From contig NZ_JAEKEZ010000016.1 of assembly GCF_016650815.1 (NCBI RefSeq), positions 29,781 through 93,780 on the forward strand: 64,000 bases of DNA, written 5' to 3'. The notes beneath the pieces were generated by a model. It did no database searches and was not told the origin of the DNA. It saw only the letters and a list, made by a program, of their open reading frames with translations. Origin of the DNA: Pseudomonas sp. TH31. Lineage in GTDB: Bacteria > Pseudomonadota > Gammaproteobacteria > Pseudomonadales > Pseudomonadaceae. Positions 44,885 to 53,180 of the stretch are shown piece by piece. A program made the position numbers and the translations under genes. The first letter of the stretch is position 1, and each line of letters starts with the position of its first letter.

Positions 44885-45783
44885 TCACAGGCACAGACGA
44901 CGGGTCAGATCATTCAGAAGCCATCGGCCTGCTTTCCCTAGAGAGCGATTTTGCATGTGCGCTGCGTAGATCGTAAGTGTGTCGGGAGTGCGCTGAAGTT
45001 CGGCGGTTAACTCAAGCGGCAGGAGGCGTCCTGAAGCCAAGTGATCCGCAATCAGATGCTCTGGCATTCGGCACCAACCGAACCCGGCGAGCAAAAATCC
45101 AGCCGCCGTGCCAAATCTACAAACCGCCACTGGTGACTGCCCGTCACCCCATAGCTAGGGCCGTCGGGAGAAACCGGATCGGAAAGTAGCAGTTGCACAT
45201 AAGGCTTGAGGTCTGCACTTGTTGCCCGACGGCCTAACATCGCCAGGGGATGCCCGCTGGCGACTACTGGCCGCAAGTCGACGCTGAGCAGCGGCAGTGC
45301 GGTGATATCGTCGGGCACTGTCGGAATCAATGTGCACAGCGCCAGTGCCGCATCGCCGTTGCGCAATCGGCGCTCTGCGCCGCCCAGGCCTTCTGTAGAA
45401 AAACTCACTGCCAGATGCGGAAACGCCTCGCGCAGAGCGCGCAGGCTTTCGATGAGCGGTGCGCTAGGGACTAAAGGGTCTATGGCGAGCGCCAACTCCG
45501 GCTCAACCCCTGCTGCCGTACTGGCGGCCATTGCTTCAAACTGGGCAGCGCTTGCCAGCACTGCGCGCGCTTGAACCACGAGCACTCTACCAACCTCAGT
45601 GAGCGTTGGACGATGGCCGCTCCGATCAAACAGCTTCACACCTTGAACTGACTCAAGTGTGGCAATCGACTGGCTAATGGCAGATTGAGCACGCCGCAGG
45701 TGACGTCCGGTTGCCGAGAAACTGCCTGTATCAGCAATGGTTACAAGGATCCGCAACTGATCCAAGCTGAGATTTCCGATCAT
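44885..45783 (-). CDS. LysR family transcriptional regulator, one-base frameshift
   Basis: The N-terminal winged HTH (residues 1-60; LSLDQLRILVTIADTGSFSATGRHLRRAQSAISQSIATLE) is followed by a substrate domain to VDLARRLDF. One T (A-run 45093-45097) is missing; repair continues LLAGFGWCRMPEHLIADHLA to the stop at 44885 and gives 299 aa. It is divergent from an azoreductase gene 139 nt away and probably activates it. Confidence 0.83.
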
Positions 45784-45922
45784 GACCCATCACTTAAACA
45801 GATGGACTTAATCATATTTACATCACTCCTGCTTAGAGATCGCATTGGGTAGAGTGTGTCGCACATCGCCTAAAGCGACAACGCAAAACCTACCGCCGCG
45901 TCACCGCGCAGGAGTTACATCC

Positions 45923-46537
45923 ATGTCCAGGCTTCTCAGCATTGAAACCAGCTCACGTGGGGATGCTTCGATCTCCCGGCAGCTCACTCGCCGATTTGTC
46001 GCCGCGTGGGAAGCTGCACACCCCAGGGGCGCCGTCAAAATACGGGATCTAACGGACACTCCGCTTACGTTCGTGACGGCCCCCTGGTTACAGGCTTACT
46101 TCACCCCGCAAACCCAACATTCGCCTGAAATGAAAGCCGTGTTGCAGCTATCCGATGAGCTTGCGGCCGAGTTGCTGGAAACCGATCACGTGGTTATTTC
46201 AACGCCGGTCTACAACTATAACGTCCCTGCGGCGCTCAAGGCGTGGGTGGATCACGTGGTTCGTAAAGGCCTGACCCTGGGCTTTGATGGTAAAGGGCTG
46301 GTGACCGGTAAAAAGGCAACGGTGCTGCTCGCCTCGGGAGGTGTATACACCAACGACTCGCCGATTAGAGACCGTGACATAGCGACCCACTATTTGAAAC
46401 TGATCCTCAACGTCCTGGGTATCACTGATGTCACCTTTATTGCGGCCGGCGGCGCTAAAGCTGTAGATCTCGGAGAAATCGGCATGCACGATTTTCTGGA
46501 TACATTTGATCATCAAATTCAAAAGTCGCTGGTTTAG
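45923..46537 (+). CDS. azoR: FMN-dependent NADH-azoreductase
   Basis: This 204-aa flavodoxin-fold quinone/azo reductase has [20 protein letters not shown] as the FMN phosphate loop, [31 protein letters not shown] as the flavin-binding central motif and [10 protein letters not shown] as the final loop. AzoR enzymes reduce quinones and azo compounds by two-electron steps and give protection from thiol and quinone stress. The ATG at 45923 is fixed by GCAGGAG. It pairs with the divergent LysR gene. Confidence 0.88.
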   Translation: MSRLLSIETSSRGDASISRQLTRRFVAAWEAAHPRGAVKIRDLTDTPLTFVTAPWLQAYFTPQTQHSPEMKAVLQLSDELAAELLETDHVVISTPVYNYNVPAALKAWVDHVVRKGLTLGFDGKGLVTGKKATVLLASGGVYTNDSPIRDRDIATHYLKLILNVLGITDVTFIAAGGAKAVDLGEIGMHDFLDTFDHQIQKSLV

Positions 46538-46815
46538 ACGGCACTTCTCCTGGCCCATACGATTCCACAGCGCCAGCCGTGCAAAGACCACCACAGGACG
46601 CGCCGCCAGCAGGCAGCCCCGCCTGACAGAAGTGTTCCCAGTGAGGCGGGTAGGGTGCCACCTTGTGCATCCGTTTCGCGGCCACCCAGCACCGCAAACT
46701 CGCCATACTGGCTAATCGCATCGGTGGGAATGGCTCCGCCGGGACTGGCGTAGCTGATCGTCCCGTCGGGCAGTGTGCAGGGTTTTGTAAAATCGTCTAG
46801 AAAACCCATACGCAT
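46534..46815 (-). pseudogene. S-type pyocin/effector-like gene, N-terminal fragment
   Basis: The fragment starts MRMGFLDDFTKPCTLPDGTI and continues ISQYGEFAVLGGRETDAQGG then LPASLGTLLSGGAA. The GGREADAxG...GSLPASLG pattern is typical of N-termini of S-type pyocin-domain and related contact-toxin proteins in Pseudomonas. After GGAA the frame is lost and the toxin part is gone. It is convergent with azoR and overlaps its stop by 4 nt. Confidence 0.42.
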
Positions 46816-47181
46816 TCACTGCCAGGCTCGTTCAAGCCTCTGGCAGCATCGCCGGTCGGGCCGAAGGAGATACAGGAGGGGTTTTGCTGGCCATTTTCGT
46901 CAGGGGAAAACCAGATTTCGTGGCAGTAGCGGTTGTGCATGGGGAGCGCTATTTCGGTGAGGATGAGGGTTTGTGACTGTAAAAATAAGTCTGTCCCGTC
47001 TCGGTCCCAAGGTGGAGTGGGCCCGGTTTGGTTTGCAGATCGGGTAATTGTAAGTATGTGGTACTTGGCGAGTCGATTCTAATTTCGTAGATGACCCAAC
47101 GGGCTGATTTGGGACGAATTCTGCCCTCCATGAGAGGCCGGAATCGGCTGTGGATTCAACCGGTCACGACAGGCAGAAAAC
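46816..47181. other. Non-coding scar region
   Basis: Short open frames exist on both strands, but none has a ribosome site or a recognisable family. It joins the pyocin-like fragment to the inverted-repeat element. Confidence 0.4.
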
Positions 47182-47363
47182 GGCCGATTCTGTTGAAAAA
47201 GTCGCTCAGGCCTGTCTACCCATCGACCGGTGAAAAGGCCTTTTTTCACGCTGCTACGCAAAATCTGAGTCCTGAGTCTTCTGCGCAAAGCACGGATTTC
47301 AATCTCAGACGCGTACTTATTTGCCGTGGAAACCGCAGCCGACTGTTTTCAACAGAATCGGCC
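47182..47363. mobile_element. MITE-like element or IS end with terminal inverted repeats
   Basis: The arms GGCCGATTCTGTTGAAAAAG (47182-) and the inverse CTGTTTTCAACAGAATCGGC (ends 47363) match at 23 of 24 positions, enclosing 182 bp with no gene. The ends resemble terminal repeats of IS elements common in Pseudomonas. Flanks are AAAAC and AAAAGG, too short to prove a target duplication. Confidence 0.6.
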
Positions 47364-47375
47364 AAAAGGGGCCCT

Positions 47376-47660
47376 TCAGATGTGTCTACAAACCCAGGTC
47401 GATTCAGTGAGTGGGAAATTGCATGCCAGATGACCTGCCATTTGCATCGGTCGTGACCACGTGTGGTCAGCAAAGGCAATGGCGTGATACCGGCAGGCCT
47501 GAAGCTGTTCGCCATTCGAGTAACCGGCATCGTTAGTCACGTTGAGTTGTGGCTGCTGTAACTCATCTTTGGCAGCTTTCGCCATCGACTCAAACTGCTG
47601 CCGGTCTGCACTGTCCCGAGTCACCTCCTGGCTGAACGCTACACCGCACGCAGGTGTATG
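47376..47660 (-). pseudogene. IS1182-family transposase fragment
   Basis: The minus strand encodes EVTRDSADRQQFESMAKAAK then LNVTNDAGYSNGEQLQAC, the core of DDE transposases of the IS1182 family (the Asp in DAGYS is the second catalytic residue). The coding sequence is lost on both sides, so the element is dead. It lies immediately left of the 47.8-64 kb catabolic region. Confidence 0.58.
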
Positions 47661-47782
47661 CCTGTCACGAAATGAAAAGCCATTGTCGTCTGATGAGAAG
47701 CGTCTCATCGACCTGCGACCTACAGTCCAATCAGCGCAATTCGACGCAGCACGCCAAATTTATAGATTGGAGAAATATACGC

Positions 47783-48763
47783 ATGGCCAAAGCCGTACGC
47801 TTCTACGAAACCGGTGGTCCCGAAGTCCTTCGCTATGAAGACGTCGAGGTAGGTGAACCTGGCCTGGGTCAGGTTCGCCTTCGTCATGTGGCGGTCGGCC
47901 TGAATTATGCTGACACCTACTTTCGCAATGGTACTTATCCGATCCCGCTGGCTAACGGCATGGGGGTCGAAGCCTCCGGTATGGTGCAGGCGGTCGGCGA
48001 GGGCGTGACTAACGTTGTGGTGGGTGATCGCGTCACCTACACCGGCTTTCTCAACACCCTGGGTGCCTACAGCACCGAGCGACTGATCTCGGCCGAGCCA
48101 CTGATCAAGCTGCCGGAAACCATCAGTTTCGAGACCGCCGCGGCCATGACCATGCGCGGCCTGACGTCTTCGTACCTGATGCGTCGCATCTACAATTTCA
48201 AGGCGGGCGACAGCATTCTGCTGCATGCCGCTGCCGGTGGCGTCGGCCTGATCGTCTCGCAGTGGGCCAAGCTGCTGGGCCTGACGGTCATCGGCACTGT
48301 GTCCACCGAGGCTAAAGGCGAGATCGCCCGGGCTCATGGCTGCGACCACGTCATCAACTACAGCCACGAAGACGTCGCCAAGCGCGTTCGCGAGCTGACG
48401 GACGGAGTCGGTGTCAATGTGGTGTTCGACAGTGTCGGGAAGAATACTTTCATGGGCTCCCTGGATTCGCTCAAGCGCCGCGGCCTGATGGTGTGCGTGG
48501 GGACCGCATCCGGCCCGATCCCGGCGTTCGACCCGGTACTGCTGGCGATGAAAGGCTCGCTGTTCCTGACCCGTCCTGCCCTGGCCGACTACATCGCCGA
48601 CCCTGTGGAGAAAGCGGCCCTGGCCGGCGAGTTGTTCGATCACGTCGGTAGCGGTCGAATCAAGATCGAGATCAATCAGCACTATGCGTTGCAGGATGCC
48701 GTGCAGGCCCATCGTGACCTGGAGTCACGCAAGACCACCGGCTCGTCGATTTTCATCATTTAA
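47783..48763 (+). CDS. Zinc-independent quinone oxidoreductase (QorA-like MDR)
   Basis: This 326-aa medium-chain reductase opens MAKAVRFYETGGPEVLRYED; LNYADTYFRNGTYPIPL and GMGVEASGMVQAVGEGV are quinone oxidoreductase marks and LLHAAAGGVGLIVSQWAKLLG (about 149-169) is the NADPH-binding loop. No structural zinc cysteines are present. The ATG at 47783 has TTGGAG upstream. It is the first gene of the accessory operon, 14 nt from the dioxygenase gene; QOR proteins in catabolic clusters usually reduce enones or quinones made by the pathway. Confidence 0.86.
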   Translation: MAKAVRFYETGGPEVLRYEDVEVGEPGLGQVRLRHVAVGLNYADTYFRNGTYPIPLANGMGVEASGMVQAVGEGVTNVVVGDRVTYTGFLNTLGAYSTERLISAEPLIKLPETISFETAAAMTMRGLTSSYLMRRIYNFKAGDSILLHAAAGGVGLIVSQWAKLLGLTVIGTVSTEAKGEIARAHGCDHVINYSHEDVAKRVRELTDGVGVNVVFDSVGKNTFMGSLDSLKRRGLMVCVGTASGPIPAFDPVLLAMKGSLFLTRPALADYIADPVEKAALAGELFDHVGSGRIKIEINQHYALQDAVQAHRDLESRKTTGSSIFII

Positions 48764-48777
48764 GGGAGCCGCTTGCC

Positions 48778-49626
48778 GTGAGAGTCGAACAACTGACCTG
48801 CAACATCGGCGCGGAACTGATCGGCGTCAATCTCGCCGACGCCATCCATGACGATGGTCTGTTTGCCGAGATTCGTGTCCAGCTGCTCAAGCACCGCGTG
48901 GTGTTCCTGCGCGACCAGGACATCAGCCGTGCCGAGCACGTGGCCTTCGCCCGACGATTCGGCGAGCTGGAGGGGCATCCGGTGGCCGGCAGCGACCCGG
49001 ATCATCCGGGGTTGGTGCGTATCTACAAACGTCCGGACCAGCCGGCGGACCGCTACGAGAACGCCTGGCACACCGACGCCACTTGGCGCGAAGCTCCGCC
49101 GATGGGTTGTGTACTGCGCTGCGTGGAGTGCCCGTCGGTGGGCGGCGATACCATGTGGGCGAACATGGTGCAGGCCTACGCGCAGCTGCCTGATGACGTG
49201 AAGGTGAAGATCGCCGACCTGCGCGCCCGTCACAGCATCGAAGCGAGCTTCGGCGCGGCCATGCCGATCGAAAAACGCCTGGCGCTCAAGGCGCAGTTTC
49301 CGGATGCCGAGCATCCGGTGGTGCGCACTCATCCGGAAACCGCTGAAAAGGTGCTGTTCGTCAATGCCTTCACCACGCACTTCAGTAATTTCCATACCCC
49401 CGAACGGGTGCGCTTCGGCCAGGACGCGAACCCTGGTGCATCGGAGCTGCTGCGCTACCTGATCAGCCAGGCGTACATCCCCGAGTATCAAGTGCGCTGG
49501 CGTTGGAAGCCCAACAGCATCGCCATTTGGGACAATCGCAGTACCCAGCACTACGCCGTCATGGATTACCCGCCCTGCCATCGCAAGATGGAACGCGCCG
49601 GCATCATGGGCGACAAGACTTACTGA
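48778..49626 (+). CDS. TauD/TfdA family Fe(II)/2-oxoglutarate dioxygenase
   Basis: This 282-aa dioxygenase shows the facial triad: H98 and D100 in ENAWHTDATW and H258 in NRSTQHYAVMDYPP, followed by the 2-oxoglutarate Arg in CHRKMERAG. KHRVVFLRDQDIS and GGDTMWANMVQAYAQLP are TauD/AtsK signatures. Members hydroxylate next to sulfonate, sulfate ester or ether carbons and release sulfite, sulfate or an aldehyde. A GTG start with GGGAG is used. A YeiH-type exporter in the same operon fits a sulfite-releasing role, but the substrate is unproven. Confidence 0.88.
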   Translation: MRVEQLTCNIGAELIGVNLADAIHDDGLFAEIRVQLLKHRVVFLRDQDISRAEHVAFARRFGELEGHPVAGSDPDHPGLVRIYKRPDQPADRYENAWHTDATWREAPPMGCVLRCVECPSVGGDTMWANMVQAYAQLPDDVKVKIADLRARHSIEASFGAAMPIEKRLALKAQFPDAEHPVVRTHPETAEKVLFVNAFTTHFSNFHTPERVRFGQDANPGASELLRYLISQAYIPEYQVRWRWKPNSIAIWDNRSTQHYAVMDYPPCHRKMERAGIMGDKTY

Positions 49627-49681
49627 TCCACTGCTTGTGAACTCTCACATGTGTCCGCCCGGCATAGCCCGCCGCGTGGGT

Positions 49682-49689
49682 AACAAAAA
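49682..49689 (+). promoter_or_regulatory. Crc/Hfq CA motif before the BKACE gene
   Basis: AACAAAAA, followed by TAACAGGAG, lies just upstream of the Shine-Dalgarno sequence; it fits the relaxed AANAANAA rule. Confidence 0.45.
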
Positions 49690-49704
49690 TAACAGGAGCC
49701 ACTC

Positions 49705-50757
49705 ATGCAATTCTTCGACGATTCCCTGCACCCGGAAAACATGGAAAAGGTGGTGATCACCGTCGCCCCGTACGGCCCTGAATGGATGCCGGAAGACTTC
49801 CCCGAAGACATTCCGCTGACCATGGACGAACAGGTACAAAAGGCTGTCGACTGCTACGAAGCCGGTGCGACTGTATTGCACCTGCACGTGCGCGAACTGG
49901 ATGGTAAAGGCTCCAAGCGCCTGTCCAAGTTCAACGAGCTGATCGCCGGTGTGCGTGAAGCCGTGCCGGATATGATCATCCAGGTCGGCGGCTCGATTTC
50001 CTTCGCCCCCGAAAGCGATGGCGAAGCCGCCAAGTGGCTGTCTGACGATACTCGCCACATGCTGGCTGAGCTGACGCCGAAGCCGGATCAGGTCACGGTG
50101 GCCATCAACACCGTCCAGATGAATATCATGGAGCTGCTGTATCCGGAGTATCTGGAAGGCACGTCCCTGGCAAACCCGGCCTATCAGGCTGCCTACAGCG
50201 AGATGACTGTACCGGCCGGCCCGGCCTGGGTCGCGGAGCACCTCAAGCGCTTGATGGCCAATGGCGTCCAGCCACACTTCCAGCTGACCGGTATGCATGC
50301 CCTGGAAACCCTCGAGCGCCTGGTGCGCAAGGGCATCTACATGGGCCCGCTGAACCTGACCTGGATCGGCATCGGCGGCGGCTTCGACGGCCCTAATCCG
50401 TTCAACTTTTTCAATTTCATCCACCGTGCGCCGGATGGCAGTACCGTGACCGCCGAGTCGTTGCTCAAGAACGTGCTGCCGTTCAACACCATGGCACTGG
50501 CCATGGGCATGCACCCACGCGTCGGCATCGAAGACACGATCATCGATCAGAAAGGCAACCGCTTCAGCTCCGTGCAGCAGATCGAGCAGACCGTACGTAT
50601 TGCGCATGAGTTGGGTCGTGAAATTGCTTCGGGCAAGGAAGCGCGCGCGATCTATCGCATCGGTGCGCAGTATCAAAGCATTGAGGAAACCCTGTTGGCC
50701 AATGGCATGTCGCCAAACCGCAAGCCTGGTCAGAAAGGCGTTCCACAACGCGGCTGA
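49705..50757 (+). CDS. BKACE family (DUF849) beta-keto acid cleavage enzyme
   Basis: This is a 350-aa zinc enzyme of the family founded by 3-keto-5-aminohexanoate cleavage enzyme (Kce), which condenses a beta-keto acid with acetyl-CoA and splits it into acetoacetate and a new acyl-CoA. The metal motif VLHLHVRE gives H59, H61 and R63; VITVAPYGPEWMPEDFPEDIPLTMDEQ and MALAMGMHPRVGIEDTI are family blocks. CdhC of carnitine breakdown is a relative. The substrate pocket cannot be typed by eye. AACAGGAG precedes the ATG. Confidence 0.88.
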   Translation: MQFFDDSLHPENMEKVVITVAPYGPEWMPEDFPEDIPLTMDEQVQKAVDCYEAGATVLHLHVRELDGKGSKRLSKFNELIAGVREAVPDMIIQVGGSISFAPESDGEAAKWLSDDTRHMLAELTPKPDQVTVAINTVQMNIMELLYPEYLEGTSLANPAYQAAYSEMTVPAGPAWVAEHLKRLMANGVQPHFQLTGMHALETLERLVRKGIYMGPLNLTWIGIGGGFDGPNPFNFFNFIHRAPDGSTVTAESLLKNVLPFNTMALAMGMHPRVGIEDTIIDQKGNRFSSVQQIEQTVRIAHELGREIASGKEARAIYRIGAQYQSIEETLLANGMSPNRKPGQKGVPQRG

Positions 50758-50825
50758 CCGGTAGCGGGGCGGGTGGCCGATAGCTTCTCGCCCCGCTGCA
50801 TTGGAACAAGATTCAGATGCACGAC

Positions 50826-50836
50826 AACAATAATAA
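50826..50836 (+). promoter_or_regulatory. Overlapping Crc/Hfq CA motifs before the MFS gene
   Basis: AACAATAA (50826-50833) and AATAATAA (50829-50836) are exact AAYAAYAA matches about 17 nt upstream of AAGGAGG. Confidence 0.62.
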
Positions 50837-50863
50837 ATAAAAGCAGAGTTCCAAGGAGGCAGT

Positions 50864-52198
50864 ATGGCCTTTCACACCTGCGCAGCAGACGATGACGAGC
50901 CTGGCTCTGTCGGTGTTGCGCGCAAATACGCCTGGATCGTCTTCGCGCTGACGTTCGGCCTGTTGATTTCTGACTACATGTCGCGACAAGTGCTTAACGC
51001 CGTGTTCCCGATGCTCAAGAGTGAGTGGGCGCTGAGTGACAGCCAGCTTGGCCTGCTCAGTGGCATCGTCGCCTTGATGGTGGGCCTCTTGACGTTTCCC
51101 CTGTCACTGCTGGCTGACCGCTTCGGTCGGGTCAGAAGCCTGGCGCTGATGGCGCTGATGTGGAGTCTGGCCACGCTGGGCTGCGCGATTGCGCAGGACT
51201 ACCAGCAAATGTTCATTGCCCGCTTCATGGTGGGCGTCGGCGAGGCCGCCTATGGCAGCGTCGGTATCGCAGTGGTGATTTCCGTATTCCCCAAGCACCT
51301 GCGTGCCACGCTTTCCAGTGCCTTTATGGCCGGCGGCATGTTCGGCTCGGTATTGGGCATGGCCTTTGGCGGCGTGATTGCCACCCGGTTGGGCTGGCGT
51401 TGGTCCTTCGCCGGCATGGCGCTGTTCGGCCTGTTGCTGGCGGTGCTTTACCCGATCATCGTCAAGGAAGCGCGCATCGCTCCATATCGCGCCGCCATGG
51501 CCGCGAACAAAGCCGCTACGGCGGTCAAGCGTCCGTTGCGCACGTTGTTTTCCAGTCGTTCGGTGATCGGTGCCTATGTCGGCAGCGGCTTGCAGCTGTT
51601 CGTTGGCGGCACCGTGATCGTGTGGATGCCGAGCTATCTCAATCGTTACTACGACATGGGGGCGGACAAGGCGGGTGGTGTCGCGGCGATCATTGTGCTG
51701 TGCAGCGGTGCAGGAATGATTCTGTGCGGCATGCTGAGCGATCGCCTGTGCCACCAATCGCCGGAACGCAAGATCGCCCTGGCCATCGCTTATTGCCTGG
51801 GCAGCTGCTTGCTGTTGTCGCTGGCGTTCGCCATGCCGGCCGGGCCTGGCCAACTGGCGCTGATCTGCCTGGGCATGCTGATCGCTGCCGGCACCACGGG
51901 GCCTGCCGGGGCGATGGTTGCCAACCTGACCCACTATTCGGTCCACGGCACGGCCTTCGCCACGCTGACCCTGGCCAACAACATGCTGGGTCTGGCCCCG
52001 GGGCCATTCATCACCGGCAAGGTGTCCGATCTGATCGGCCTGCATGCCGCTTTCCAGTTTGTTCCGCTGGTCAGCATTGCCGCAGCGGCCGTGTTCTTTT
52101 ATGCCAAGTGTCATTACCACAACGACATTGCTCGGCTTAAGGGCGAGCACGTCGATGACAGCGTCAGCAAAAACGTAGTGTTTGAGGTGAAGTCGTGA
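50864..52198 (+). CDS. MFS transporter (metabolite:H+ symporter type)
   Basis: This is a 444-aa, 12-TM permease. The loop 2-3 signature is GLLTFPLSLLADRFGRVRSLALMALMWSLATLGCA (residues about 75-108), repeated in the C-half as LCGMLSDRLCHQSPERK. GVGEAAYGSVGIAVVISVFPKHLRATLSS is typical of the spinster/ACS-like branch of organic anion porters. GGAGG precedes the ATG. It overlaps the DsbA-like gene by 4 nt, so it is the probable importer for the operon's substrate. Confidence 0.87.
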   Translation: MAFHTCAADDDEPGSVGVARKYAWIVFALTFGLLISDYMSRQVLNAVFPMLKSEWALSDSQLGLLSGIVALMVGLLTFPLSLLADRFGRVRSLALMALMWSLATLGCAIAQDYQQMFIARFMVGVGEAAYGSVGIAVVISVFPKHLRATLSSAFMAGGMFGSVLGMAFGGVIATRLGWRWSFAGMALFGLLLAVLYPIIVKEARIAPYRAAMAANKAATAVKRPLRTLFSSRSVIGAYVGSGLQLFVGGTVIVWMPSYLNRYYDMGADKAGGVAAIIVLCSGAGMILCGMLSDRLCHQSPERKIALAIAYCLGSCLLLSLAFAMPAGPGQLALICLGMLIAAGTTGPAGAMVANLTHYSVHGTAFATLTLANNMLGLAPGPFITGKVSDLIGLHAAFQFVPLVSIAAAAVFFYAKCHYHNDIARLKGEHVDDSVSKNVVFEVKS

Positions 52199-52857
52199 GT
52201 CGTAGTTTACGTATCGATGTGTACTTTGATTTTATCTGCCCCTGGTGCCTGATCGGCAAGCGCCAGATGGAGCACGCGTTGACCCGGTTGCACGCGGATC
52301 AGCCGGATGTCGGGGTAGAGGTGTTCTGGCATGGCGTGCAGTTGCTGCCTCACCTGCCCGCACAGGGGGAGCCGTTCGCCGAGTTTTATCTGAATCGCCT
52401 GGGCAGTGTCGAGACGGTGCGCATGCGTCAGGTTCAAGTACGGCAGGCCGCAGCCATAGCCGGCCTGAACATCGACCTGACTCGCATCGACAGGATGCCC
52501 AACACTGCCGACGCCCATCGTCTGCTGGAACGTGCCGCCAAGCTTGGTGGTGCGGTGCAGTGCGACCTCCTGCTCGATCGCCTGTTTGCGGCTTACTTCC
52601 ATAACGGCGAGGACCTGGGTTGCCGTGACACCTTGATCACCATCGCCGAGTCGTGCGGCTTCGACCGCGCTGACGTGGCTGATTGTCTACAGGGCAACGC
52701 CAGTCCCTATGTCGGTTGCGTAAAGGCCGCCAGCAGCGTGCCCTATTTCCAGTTCAACCGTCGTCTGGCGATGGCAGGGGCACAGCCAGCCGAAGTGCTG
52801 TTCGGCGCCATGTGTGAAGCGCTGCAGCAGAGCGATTCCGAGCGCCAGCCATCATGA
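52195..52857 (+). CDS. DsbA family (FrnE-like) thioredoxin-fold protein
   Basis: This is a 220-aa cytoplasmic protein without signal peptide. VYFDFICPWCLIGKRQMEHAL has a CPWC active site (C15, C18) in the FrnE/2-hydroxychromene-carboxylate-isomerase-like branch of DsbA proteins; the remainder (AHRLLERAAKLGG, SPYVGCVKAASS, VPYFQFNRRLAMAGAQP) agrees. Members act as isomerases or in disulfide/glutathione chemistry of polyketide and aromatic pathways. It is translationally coupled on both sides (GTGA and ATGA overlaps). Confidence 0.84.
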   Translation: MSRSLRIDVYFDFICPWCLIGKRQMEHALTRLHADQPDVGVEVFWHGVQLLPHLPAQGEPFAEFYLNRLGSVETVRMRQVQVRQAAAIAGLNIDLTRIDRMPNTADAHRLLERAAKLGGAVQCDLLLDRLFAAYFHNGEDLGCRDTLITIAESCGFDRADVADCLQGNASPYVGCVKAASSVPYFQFNRRLAMAGAQPAEVLFGAMCEALQQSDSERQPS

Positions 52858-53180
52858 GTCTGCGTATTCCTGTGCCTGCCGGCAAACACCCGCAGGCCGG
52901 TGGCCGCGCGCTGTTCGAATTCGATGGCAGAAGCCTGGCGTTGTTCAACGTAGAAGGGCAGCTCTATGCCATCGACGACAGCTGCCCGCACCAGGGCGCC
53001 TCGCTGTGTGGCGGGCGCCTCGATGGGCGGGTGATTCAATGCTGCGCCCATGGCCTGCGCTTCGACCTGAGCAGCGGCTACTTACTCAACTCAACCGCAC
53101 TCAAAGTCGCCAACTACCCAGTCGAAGTAGTCGATGGCCACGCATTCATCGTTATCGTTTCCGAGGAGTCTGCGCCATGA
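52854..53180 (+). CDS. Rieske [2Fe-2S] ferredoxin
   Basis: This is a 108-aa single-domain Rieske protein. The cluster ligands are C44/H46 in DSCPHQGASLCGG and C63/H66 in IQCCAHGLRFD. The length and absence of a membrane anchor mark it as a soluble electron carrier, as in multicomponent dioxygenases or NirD-like proteins. No oxygenase of Rieske type is in the window, so its redox partner is unclear. It overlaps both neighbours by 4 nt. Confidence 0.87.
   Translation: MSLRIPVPAGKHPQAGGRALFEFDGRSLALFNVEGQLYAIDDSCPHQGASLCGGRLDGRVIQCCAHGLRFDLSSGYLLNSTALKVANYPVEVVDGHAFIVIVSEESAP

Noticed and set aside
46949..47131. Minus-strand 60-codon open frame in the scar region
   Set aside because: It has no ribosome site and no recognisable family, and it lies between mobile-element debris.
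52814..53176. Upstream extension of the YeiH-type exporter by about 120 residues
   Set aside because: The extension is an out-of-frame reading of the Rieske ferredoxin gene; the ATG at 53177 overlapping the ferredoxin stop fits the family N-terminus.
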